DNA from: Streptomyces sp. IMTB 2501
Lineage (GTDB): Bacteria; Actinomycetota; Actinomycetes; Streptomycetales; Streptomycetaceae
Assembly: GCF_001953885.1 (NCBI RefSeq)
Contig: NZ_MQUS01000002.1
Coordinates: 429,754-493,753, forward strand
Direction: 5' to 3'
DNA: 64,000 nt
The translations under genes were made by a program, and so were the position numbers. Shown here one piece after another: positions 7,368 to 14,843 of the stretch; positions within the stretch are counted from its first letter, which is position 1, and each line of letters starts with the position of its first letter. The notes beneath the pieces were generated by a model, which saw nothing but the letters and a program-made list of their open reading frames with translations, ran no database searches and was not told the DNA's origin.

Positions 7368-9458
7368 TCAGCCACCGAACAGCTGGGTCCAGTAGGTGCC
7401 CGCCCGGCCGCCGCCGGTGAAGCCGACGCCCATGTGGCCGAACTCCCGGTTCAGGATGTTGGCGCGGTGGCCGGGACTGTTCATCCAGCCGTCCACGACC
7501 TCGGCGGGGGAGCGCTGGCCGCAGGCGATGTTCTCGCCGATGGCGCGCCGGCGGGACCCGGCGGCCGCGGCCCGGTCCCAGGGCTGGGAGCCGTCGGGGG
7601 AGGTGTGGTCGTAGAAGCCGCGGGCCACCATGTCCGCGCAGTGCGCCTGCGCGGCGACCGTGAGCAGTGGGTCCGTCACGAGCGGCAGCAGACCGGCCCG
7701 GCCGCGCTCGGCGTTGGTGAGCGCGACCACCTCGGCGGCCGTGCGCGACAGCGCGTCTGGGGTGAGCGGGGCGGCCAACAGTGCGATCCAGTACCGGTCG
7801 CCGGCGTCGGCGCGAGCCAGGGCGGCGTGCCGGAAGGCCGGGTCGAGCAGGGTGCGCCGGGACCGGTCCGAGCCGAGGCAGAACTCCACGAACTCGGCCG
7901 GGGAGCGCGGACCGGACACGAGATGCTCGCCCACAGTGACGTACGCGTATCCGGCGCCGGTGATCCGCTGGTGCACCGAGACCCCGTCCCGTCCCTCGGC
8001 CCCGAGCCGCCCGGCATCCGCCATGGCCCGCGCATGGGCCCGCGCGGCGGACCCGAGACGCGAATCGGGTCCGACGGCACCCGAACCGGCCCGCACGCGG
8101 GCCGAGTTGACGAGACACAGGAACTCGTCCTCGAACCCTCCAACGAGTGACCCGGACCGTGTCCCTGCGGGGCCTGCCGGGGGTCGGTTGGTTGTTGGGT
8201 CTGGGGGGCCTACCGCGAGTGGGCCGGTCGTTGGGTCTGTGGAGCCGTCCGTGAGTCGGCTGGTTGTCGGATGCGGGGAGGTGCCCGTGAGTTGGCTGGC
8301 AGGCGGGTCCGGGGAGCCTCGTGTAAGTCGGCTGGTTGTCGGGTCTGTGGAGCCTTCCGTGGGTCGGCTGGTCGTCGGATCCGGGGAGGTGCCCGTGAGT
8401 TGGTTGGCACACGGGCCCAGGGAGCCTCGTGTAAGTCGGCTGGTTGTCGGGTCTGCGGTGCCTGCCGTGAGTCGGCTGGTTGTCGGATCTGCGGAGTCGC
8501 CCGTGGGTCGGCTGGTCGTCGGATCCGGGGAGTTGCCCGTGAGTTGGTTGGCAGGCGGGTCCGGGGAGTTTCGCGCAGGTCGGCCGGTGTTCGGGTCTGT
8601 GGAGCCTTCCGCAAGTCGGCTGGTTGTCGGATCCGCGGAGTCGCCCGTGAGTCGTCTGGTCGGCGGATCCGGGGAGGTGCCCGTGAGTTGGCTGGCGGAC
8701 GGGTGCAGGGAGCCTCGTGTGAGTCGGCTGGTTGTCGGGTCTGTGGAGCCTTCCGTGGGTCGGCTGGTCGACGAACCCGGGGAGGTGACCGCGAGTTGGT
8801 TGGCAGACGGGCCCAGGGAGCCTCGCGTGCGTCGGCCGGACGGTGGCCCCACTGGGCCGTCCGTGCGTCGGCCGGACGGTGGCCCCGTCGGGTCGTGCGC
8901 AAGTCGGGCGGAGGGCGGTCGCGGGCCGGTCCCGGTCGGCGGAGCGGTAGCGACAGGCGCAGGCTGGCCGCCGTCGTCCGTGACCTCCATCCCGAAATCC
9001 CGGGCGAGCCCTGCCAGTCCGTCCGCGTACCCCTGACCGATCGCGCGCAGCTTCCAGCCGGTGCCCGGCCGCAGATACAGCTCGGCGAGCAGCAGCACGG
9101 TCTCCGGCCCGGGGGGCGGCGGCGTGAACCGGGCCACCGTGCGCCCCGAGCCGTCCGTGACCTCGAGGCGGGGAGCGGGCAGCCCGCCGAGCGGCGTACC
9201 GGGCTCGGCGGCGCTCACCACGACCGTGACCCGGCAGGCGCCGCCGCGCAGCCGGGCCGGGTCGACCAGCAGCCCGTCATCGCGCAGCCGGACACCTGGC
9301 GCCCGCGGCTGGTTGTAGAACACGAAGTCGGCGTCGGAGCCGGCCTTGCCGTCCGGGCCTCCGACGAGTCCGGACACGTCGAAGGGCCCGGTCACCCGCA
9401 GCAGCACCACACCGGCGGGCACCGGCACATTGCCCCCGGCGGTCAGCTCGCTCGTCAC
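7368..9458 (-). CDS. TerD-domain / 12-residue repeat / tandem CAP-domain fusion protein
   Basis: A 696-aa multidomain protein. Residues 1-160 are TerD-like (opening SELTAGGNVPVP, FVFYNQPRAPG and a late YADGLAGLARDFGMEVTDD). Residues about 188-428 are some twenty 12-residue repeats of type DPTTSRLTxGS, rich in Thr, Ser, Pro and Arg. Residues about 443-565 form a first, divergent CAP/SCP domain (EFLCLVNSARVRAG, GEHLVSG). Residues 576-694 form a second, canonical one (VALTNAERGRAGL, HTSPDG, GENIACG, PGHRANILN, HMGVGF, YWTQLF). There is no N-terminal signal peptide, so the CAP domains would be cytoplasmic or exported non-classically. Start GTG matches the usual TerD N terminus although the ribosome-binding site is weak. 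Confidence 0.88.
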   Translation of the reverse strand: MTSELTAGGNVPVPAGVVLLRVTGPFDVSGLVGGPDGKAGSDADFVFYNQPRAPGVRLRDDGLLVDPARLRGGACRVTVVVSAAEPGTPLGGLPAPRLEVTDGSGRTVARFTPPPPGPETVLLLAELYLRPGTGWKLRAIGQGYADGLAGLARDFGMEVTDDGGQPAPVATAPPTGTGPRPPSARLAHDPTGPPSGRRTDGPVGPPSGRRTRGSLGPSANQLAVTSPGSSTSRPTEGSTDPTTSRLTRGSLHPSASQLTGTSPDPPTRRLTGDSADPTTSRLAEGSTDPNTGRPARNSPDPPANQLTGNSPDPTTSRPTGDSADPTTSRLTAGTADPTTSRLTRGSLGPCANQLTGTSPDPTTSRPTEGSTDPTTSRLTRGSPDPPASQLTGTSPHPTTSRLTDGSTDPTTGPLAVGPPDPTTNRPPAGPAGTRSGSLVGGFEDEFLCLVNSARVRAGSGAVGPDSRLGSAARAHARAMADAGRLGAEGRDGVSVHQRITGAGYAYVTVGEHLVSGPRSPAEFVEFCLGSDRSRRTLLDPAFRHAALARADAGDRYWIALLAAPLTPDALSRTAAEVVALTNAERGRAGLLPLVTDPLLTVAAQAHCADMVARGFYDHTSPDGSQPWDRAAAAGSRRRAIGENIACGQRSPAEVVDGWMNSPGHRANILNREFGHMGVGFTGGGRAGTYWTQLFGG
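8175..8897 (-). repeat. 36-bp in-frame tandem repeat array encoding the 12-residue linker
   Basis: About twenty degenerate 36-bp units in tandem. Because the period is a multiple of three, every frame stays open and repeats every 12 residues, which produces several long spurious ORFs on both strands. Higher-order blocks of three or four units (36 or 48 residues) recur, which points to expansion by unequal exchange. Repeats are contiguous and variable, without spacers. Confidence 0.9.
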
Positions 9459-9642
9459 ACAAAGGGCAACGCCCGCACCCCGCGCGGAGGTTCCCGCGAA
9501 CCGGCCGGAAAGGGACGCGGCGCCGTGTCGACCTGCCGGCCAACCGTAGTGCCGTGGGTCACATTCCGGCCCTGGAACCCAGGGGATTGAGTCAACGTCT
9601 CCACAGCCAGCACACAGTTGGTCAGGCGGTGATCACTCTGTG

Positions 9643-9724
9643 GTGCACATTCGTAAAGGATTGCCATAAAAGGTAGCGAAATCGATCATTCCGTCTTTAC
9701 GTGCACATGACCGATCCGTAAAGG
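9643..9724 (+). promoter_or_regulatory. Upstream region of the M4 protease with repeated CGTAAAG motifs
   Basis: The 365-bp gap 9459-9823 separates two divergent genes. In it CGTAAAG occurs directly at 9652 and 9717 and inverted (CTTTACG) at 9695, and GTGCACAT occurs at 9643 and 9701. These AT-rich repeated motifs lie 100-180 bp before the protease start and are candidate operator or promoter elements. No specific regulator can be named. Confidence 0.4.
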
Positions 9725-9823
9725 TTACGCCTCGGGGCCCGACCAGCCCCCGTGACGCGCAACAGCGTCATGTCTCAAGGCGGTTGGTGATCCCTGCTGC
9801 CTTCGAACGAAGGACCCTGATCC

Positions 9824-11596
9824 TTGCGTAGACCGCACATACGCAGCGTCGCCGTCGCCATCGCGGTGACGACTGCTGCCACGGGCCTGGCCGGCACGGC
9901 ATTCGCGGGTCCCACCACGGGGGTGGAACGGTCCTCGGCCTCCGCCACGACGAACGCCACGGCGGTGGAGGAGGCGGCGCGCACCGCGGCCTTCGCCCAC
10001 GCCTCGGCAACCGGTGTCTCCCAGGGCGACGAACTGCACGCCGCGGACGTCATGCTCGACCCCGAGGGCGCGCGGCACGTCCGGTTCGCCCGTACGCACG
10101 ACGGTATGCCGGTGCTCGGCGGTGACCTCGTCGTCCACCTCGACAACAAGCTGGCGTACACGGGCGTGACCCGCGCCGCCGGCCAGGCCGTCAAGCCGGC
10201 CGCCACGCAGGCCAAGCTGACCGCGGACCAGGCTGCCGCCAAGGCCGCTCAGGCCGCCAAGGGCGACGCGGGCAGCGCGCAGCTCGTCGTCGACGCGCGC
10301 GACGGCTCCGCCGCCCTCGCCTACCAGGTGACGGTGACCGACGAGCAGGGCACCAACACCGTCGTCGTCGACGCCGTCACCGGCAAGGTCCGCAGCAACA
10401 CCCCCGACAGCGACGAGTTCCTGTCGCCGAAGCTGCTGGCGAACCTGCGCAAGCACGGCGAGACGATCGACCCGTCCACCGGCGCCGCCTCCCCCGAGGC
10501 CCTGCTCGGTTCCGGCGCAGCGGCGGGCTACCCGTCGGCGGCGAAGGGCACCGGCAAGACCCTCTTCGTCGGCAACGTCCCGCTGACCACCACGCAGACC
10601 TCGCGCGGCCACTACCAGCTCAAGGACCCGAGCCGGTACGGCACCGAGACGCGGGACGCCAAGGGCCAGACCACCGAGAAGTTCAGCGCGGGCACGGCGT
10701 TCACCAACACGACCGACGTGTGGGGCAACGGAGCCACCAGCAACCGGGCCAGCGCCGCCGCGGACGCCCAGTACGGCATCACCAAGACCCTGGACTTCTA
10801 CAAGTCCACCTTCGGACGCAAGGGCATAGCCAACAACAGCAAGGCAGCCCAGGGCATGGTCCACTGGGGCAACAAGGTCGCCAACGCCTTCTGGGACCCG
10901 ACCTGCAACTGCATGCTGTACGGCGACGGTGACGGCAAGACCTTCAAGAAGCCGCTCGTCGTCCTCGACGTCACCGGCCACGAGCTGACGCACGGCGTGG
11001 TCGACGCGACCGCCAAGCTGGAGCCGACCCACGTCGACTCCGACGGCAACCAGTACGGTGAGCCCGGCGCGCTGAACGAGTCGCTCGCGGATGTCTTCGG
11101 TTCGAACGTCGAGTTCTACGCCAACAACCCCAAGGACACGCCGGACTACCTGATCGGCGAGAAGCTGGGCCTCGCCCAGAAGTTCCTGCGCCGCCTCGAC
11201 CACCCGTCGCTCGACAAGCTCGAGGGCACGATCGACTACTGGTCGCCGGACACGTACTACACCGAGGTGCACGCCGGTTCCGGTGTCTCCTCGCACGCCT
11301 ACTACCTCCTCGCGGAGGGCAGCGGCAAGAAGACCATCAACGGGGTCGCCTACGACTCGCCGACCTACGACCACTCCACGGTCAAGGGCATCGGCCGCGC
11401 CAAGGCCACCGCGATCTTCTACCGTGCGCTCACCCGCTACATGGTCTCCACGACCGACTTCCACGACGCGCGCGTCGCGACGCTGAAGGCGGCCTCGGAC
11501 CTGTACGGCGCGAACAGCACCGAGTACAAGACGGTGGACAAGGCGTGGGCCGCGGTCAACGTCACCGCCGCCAACACGCCGGCCCCGCGTCACTGA
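9824..11596 (+). CDS. Secreted M4 (thermolysin-like) neutral metalloprotease
   Basis: A 590-aa pre-pro-protease. The signal peptide MRRPHIRSVAVAIAVTTAAT ends near AFA-GPTTG, and a long FTP/PepSY-type propeptide follows (about 30-210). The catalytic domain carries the zinc motif VTGHELTHGVVD (about 383-394), the third zinc ligand in GALNESLADVFG (about 417-428) and the late catalytic histidine region SGVSSHAYYLL. It is therefore an exported zinc endopeptidase that matures by autoprocessing. The start is the TTG at 9824, preceded by GAAGGA; it fits the signal peptide. No extra C-terminal binding domain is present. A strong hairpin follows the stop. Confidence 0.92.
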   Translation: MRRPHIRSVAVAIAVTTAATGLAGTAFAGPTTGVERSSASATTNATAVEEAARTAAFAHASATGVSQGDELHAADVMLDPEGARHVRFARTHDGMPVLGGDLVVHLDNKLAYTGVTRAAGQAVKPAATQAKLTADQAAAKAAQAAKGDAGSAQLVVDARDGSAALAYQVTVTDEQGTNTVVVDAVTGKVRSNTPDSDEFLSPKLLANLRKHGETIDPSTGAASPEALLGSGAAAGYPSAAKGTGKTLFVGNVPLTTTQTSRGHYQLKDPSRYGTETRDAKGQTTEKFSAGTAFTNTTDVWGNGATSNRASAAADAQYGITKTLDFYKSTFGRKGIANNSKAAQGMVHWGNKVANAFWDPTCNCMLYGDGDGKTFKKPLVVLDVTGHELTHGVVDATAKLEPTHVDSDGNQYGEPGALNESLADVFGSNVEFYANNPKDTPDYLIGEKLGLAQKFLRRLDHPSLDKLEGTIDYWSPDTYYTEVHAGSGVSSHAYYLLAEGSGKKTINGVAYDSPTYDHSTVKGIGRAKATAIFYRALTRYMVSTTDFHDARVATLKAASDLYGANSTEYKTVDKAWAAVNVTAANTPAPRH

Positions 11597-11613
11597 CGTA
11601 CGGCCGCAACCAC

Positions 11614-11640
11614 GGATGCCCCGCCTCGCGCGGGGCATCC
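11614..11640 (+). terminator. Terminator hairpin after the M4 protease
   Basis: Perfect 11-bp arms GGATGCCCCGC and GCGGGGCATCC with a 5-nt loop, starting 17 bp after the stop codon. A strong stem without a T-tract. Confidence 0.8.
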
Positions 11641-11784
11641 GCATACCCCCGTACGGACCCGGAACCCGCCGAGGTGCATTCGCGCGGCGCCCGCGGCACC
11701 ATGACCTCCGTGGAGTACGCAGGCACGTCCCGGACGGTCCACAGGCGACCCGACGGGTCCGTCACGCTCCGGGGACCTCGGCCG

Positions 11785-12999
11785 ATGACCGGCCGGACCG
11801 GCCGCGGCTGCCGTATCGCCGCCGCCCTGCTCACGACTGTGGCCTGCCAGCCCAAGGCCGTCGGGGCGGACGCCCTGCCCGCGTCCGCGGAGCGGGCTTC
11901 CGGGGTCGTCACCTGGGCGGCGAGCGCCGACCACATCGGCGAGGGCATCGCCGGCCGGAGCTACCGGCTGATCGTGCACACCAGCGTCGGCGGAACCGGC
12001 CTGCGCGTCCGCGTCACCAACGCCTTCGGTGACCGGCCGCTCACTCTGGACAGCGGCTACGTCGGCCGGAGCGGCCGGGCCGCACTGCGCCCCGGCAGCA
12101 ACCGGCGGCTCACCTTCGGCGGCGCCCGCACGCTCACCGTGCCCGTGGGCGCCGTCGCCTGGAGCGACCCGCTGCCCGGCACCTGGCCGGCCGGCACCGA
12201 CCTGGCCGTCAGCCTGCACACCCCGGACGCGGCCGGCCCGGCCAGTGGCCACTTGCTCGCGATGCAGACGTCGTACACCGGCCCGGGGGACCACACCGCC
12301 GAGGAGAGTGCCCGCAACTGGGACTGGACGACCGGCTCCTGGTGGTACCTGGACGCCGTGTCCGTGCGGCCCTCCCGCGCGGCCACCGGGGCCGTGGTCG
12401 CGCTGGGCGACTCCCTCACCGACGGCCGGCGGTCCACCCCCGACCTGAACCGACGCTGGCCCGACTACCTGGCCCGGCGCCTGCACACCGCCCGCACGGA
12501 GGTCAAAGGCGTCGCCGACGAAGGCGTCTCCGGCAACCAGGTCCTCGCGGACGACGCCGGGCCGAGCGCCCTGGAGCGGCTGGACCGGGACGTCCTGTCC
12601 CAGCCCGGGGTGCGCACCGTGTTCCTCTTCGAGGGCGTGAACGACGTCAAGGCGCACACCGGCGTCACCGCGGCCGACCTGATCGCCGGATACCAGGAGA
12701 TCGCCCAGCGGGTGCACAGCGCAGGGAAGTGCGTCGTCGTCGCGACGGTCGGGCCGTTCAAGGGCTGGCCCGAATGGGATCCGGCCGCCGAGTCGGTACG
12801 CCAGGAGGTCAACCGACTGCTGCGCGGCAGCCGGGGCTTCGACGCCCTCACCGATTTCGACCGCGTCCTGCGCAGCCCGCAGGACCCCGAGCGGATCCTG
12901 CCGTCCTTCGACAGCGGTGACCATCTGCACCCCGACGACAGGGGGATGCGGGCGCTGGCCGACGCCGTCGACCCGGACCACCTGAACTGCGCCCGCTGA
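11785..12999 (+). CDS. Secreted SGNH/GDSL hydrolase (lipase/esterase family)
   Basis: A 404-aa exported hydrolase. The N terminus MTGRTGRGCRIAAALLTTVA looks like a signal sequence; a cysteine follows (VACQPKA), but the lipobox is poor, so cleavage near GADA is equally possible. A beta-rich N-terminal half (YRLIVHTSVGGTGLRVRVTN) precedes the SGNH domain. Block I is VVALGDSLTDG, block II includes GVSGNQVL, block III is FEGVNDV, and the catalytic Asp/His pair is in SGDHLHPDDRG. Substrate is unknown. An in-frame ATG at 11701 would give a longer N terminus, but the signal peptide favours 11785. The gene converges on the zinc-finger gene with an 18-bp gap. Confidence 0.88.
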   Translation: MTGRTGRGCRIAAALLTTVACQPKAVGADALPASAERASGVVTWAASADHIGEGIAGRSYRLIVHTSVGGTGLRVRVTNAFGDRPLTLDSGYVGRSGRAALRPGSNRRLTFGGARTLTVPVGAVAWSDPLPGTWPAGTDLAVSLHTPDAAGPASGHLLAMQTSYTGPGDHTAEESARNWDWTTGSWWYLDAVSVRPSRAATGAVVALGDSLTDGRRSTPDLNRRWPDYLARRLHTARTEVKGVADEGVSGNQVLADDAGPSALERLDRDVLSQPGVRTVFLFEGVNDVKAHTGVTAADLIAGYQEIAQRVHSAGKCVVVATVGPFKGWPEWDPAAESVRQEVNRLLRGSRGFDALTDFDRVLRSPQDPERILPSFDSGDHLHPDDRGMRALADAVDPDHLNCAR

Positions 13000-13017
13000 C
13001 CCGGGCCGACCGGTGGC

Positions 13018-13368
13018 TCAGCGCAGTGTCTCGGCCCAGTTCGCCGGGACCCTGCCTTCCGGGCCCGGCACCGGCTGGTCGGCGGGGTGGCTGGCGGGTG
13101 GGGCGAGTTCGGGGCCGGTGGGGTACAGCTCGTCGGTCGCGTAGTTCCAGAACCAGGCCTCGCCCGGCTCGAAGCTGCGGATCACCGGATGTCCCGTGGC
13201 GTGGTAGTGGGCGGTGGCGTGTTTCTCGGGGGAGTCGTCGCAGCAGCCGATGTGCCCGCACTGCGCGCACCGGCGCAGATGGAACCACCAGCCGCCCGCC
13301 TCCTCGCACTCCGCACAGCCGGTACCGCTGGGCGGGACGTTCACGTCGTACCCCTCGACGATTCTCAT
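13018..13368 (-). CDS. UBP-type zinc-finger protein
   Basis: A 116-aa protein that is almost entirely a ZnF-UBP domain: paired cysteines GCAECEEAGG and RRCAQCGHIGCCDDSP, then KHATAHYHATGHPVI, then aromatic positions EPGEAWFWNY. In eukaryotes this fold binds ubiquitin C termini; the role of these stand-alone bacterial versions is unknown. Its ATG overlaps the stop of the histidine kinase gene (ATGA), so it is the third gene of a coupled operon. A redox or metal-sensing output function is a guess from context. Confidence 0.88.
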   Translation of the reverse strand: MRIVEGYDVNVPPSGTGCAECEEAGGWWFHLRRCAQCGHIGCCDDSPEKHATAHYHATGHPVIRSFEPGEAWFWNYATDELYPTGPELAPPASHPADQPVPGPEGRVPANWAETLR

Positions 13369-14843
13369 ACAGCTTCCTCCGCTTGTTCCACGGGCGACTC
13401 GGGCGACTCGGACGGGTCGGCGGTCAGGGGCAGCAGCACCTGGAAGCGGGTGTCGCCGGGCACCGACTCCACCCGCAGGGTGCCGTGGTGCTTGTTGACG
13501 ACGATCCGCCAGGAGATGTCCAGGCCGAGCCCGGTGCCCTCGCCGACCGGTTTCGTGGTGAAGAACGGGTCGAAGATCCGGTCCTTGATCTCGGGCGGGA
13601 CGCCGGTCCCGGTGTCCCGGAACTCCACCAGCAGCCGCTCGTGGTCGAGTCCGGTCCGCACGGTCAACGTGCCTGTGCCGCCCGCGCTGTTGATGGCGGA
13701 GACCGCGTTGTCGATCAGGTTGGTCCACACCTGATTCAGCTCCGCCGGATAGGCGGGCACCGGCGGGAGTGCGCGGTCGTACTCCTTGACGACCTCGATC
13801 CCGGCGCCGATCTTGCCGGACAGCATCAGCATGGTGCTGTCGAGGAGTTCGTGCACGTCCACCACCCGGTACGGCGCCCGGTCCAGCTGCGAGTACTGCT
13901 TGGCCGCGTCGACGAGATGCGAGATACGGGTGGTGGAGTCCTCGATCTCGTTCATCAACAGCTCGGTCTCGATGGTGTAGTTCAGCCAGGCGACCGCGTT
14001 GACGAGGATCTCCTCGTCCACGGCGGCCGCGACCTGCTCCAGCCAGTCGACGTCCAGCCCGGCCTGCACGAAGGTGGGCGCCGCCTGCCAGCCGTAGTCG
14101 ATCCCGTGGTCCTCCAGCCAGTCGGTGAGCAGGTCCTCCCGGTCGGCGGCCTCCAGCGGACTGAGTGCCGGGGCCTTGGCGACCCGTTCGGCGGTGCGCT
14201 CCTGGATCTCGATCAGGCTTGCCAACTGGTCGCGGGAGAAGGGACCTTCGGCGATGACGGCGAGCTTGTGCCGCATCTTCGCGACCCTCTCGCGCAGGGT
14301 GGCGGTGGCCCGGATCGCTGCCGCCGCCGGATTGTTCAGCTCGTGCGTGAGCCCGGCCGACAGCGAGCCGAGGGCCAGCAGCCGCTCCCGCTGACCGATC
14401 GTCGCCTGGGTGTTCTTCGCCCCGAAGAACAGGCCCTCCAGCAGATGTACGGCCATCGGGAACCACTCGGTCATGACGTCCGCGAAGATGTCCGCCGGCA
14501 GCACGAAGAACCGCGTCGGCTCGGTCACCCGCATCGAGTTGTTGTAGACCTGCCGCACCCGGTCGCCCAGGTAGGCCTGCATCGCGCCCGCGTACACCCC
14601 GCTCTGCGACGTGCGGGTGACCTCCACGTCGTCACCGGCGACCCGGCGGGAGAGCACGACGGTGCCCTCGATCATCACGAAGAAGCAGGTGGCGGGGTCG
14701 CCCTCGGTGTACACCGGGCCGGGCTGGAACAGCTCCACCCGCCCTTCGGTGCACAACCGTCCGAGCTGCTCGGGGCTCAGCTTCTCGAAGAGGAACAGCG
14801 AGCCGATCTCCTTGGGGCTGCACGGCATGATCCGACCGCTCAT
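13365..14843 (-). CDS. Histidine kinase with N-terminal cyclic-nucleotide-binding domain
   Basis: A 492-aa soluble kinase. Residues about 12-125 form a cNMP-binding-like beta roll (LFEKLSPEQLGRL, YTEGDPATCFFVMIEGTVVL). The phospho-acceptor box is LTHELNNPAAA (H167). A central insert of roughly 130 helical residues precedes the ATPase domain with NLIDNAVSAIN, DTGTGVPPEI, FTTKPVGEGTGLGL. No transmembrane segment is visible, so it senses a cytoplasmic signal. It overlaps by 4 bp both the upstream receiver-flavoprotein gene and the downstream zinc-finger gene. The receiver fused to the flavoprotein is the obvious phosphotransfer partner (inference from operon structure). Confidence 0.9.
   Translation of the reverse strand: MSGRIMPCSPKEIGSLFLFEKLSPEQLGRLCTEGRVELFQPGPVYTEGDPATCFFVMIEGTVVLSRRVAGDDVEVTRTSQSGVYAGAMQAYLGDRVRQVYNNSMRVTEPTRFFVLPADIFADVMTEWFPMAVHLLEGLFFGAKNTQATIGQRERLLALGSLSAGLTHELNNPAAAAIRATATLRERVAKMRHKLAVIAEGPFSRDQLASLIEIQERTAERVAKAPALSPLEAADREDLLTDWLEDHGIDYGWQAAPTFVQAGLDVDWLEQVAAAVDEEILVNAVAWLNYTIETELLMNEIEDSTTRISHLVDAAKQYSQLDRAPYRVVDVHELLDSTMLMLSGKIGAGIEVVKEYDRALPPVPAYPAELNQVWTNLIDNAVSAINSAGGTGTLTVRTGLDHERLLVEFRDTGTGVPPEIKDRIFDPFFTTKPVGEGTGLGLDISWRIVVNKHHGTLRVESVPGDTRFQVLLPLTADPSESPESPVEQAEEAV

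Noticed and set aside
8175..8897. CRISPR-like array (about 36-bp periodic repeats)
   Set aside because: Units are contiguous, degenerate and in frame with a protein; there are no unique spacers and no cas genes.
7630..9590. Long plus-strand frames with VGSVEPSVSRLVVG-type repeats
   Set aside because: Antisense reading of the 36-bp repeat array; periodic only because 36 is divisible by three.
11701..11784. Longer N terminus for the SGNH hydrolase starting at 11701
   Set aside because: It would place about 28 non-signal residues before the evident signal peptide; the inner ATG gives a normal export signal.
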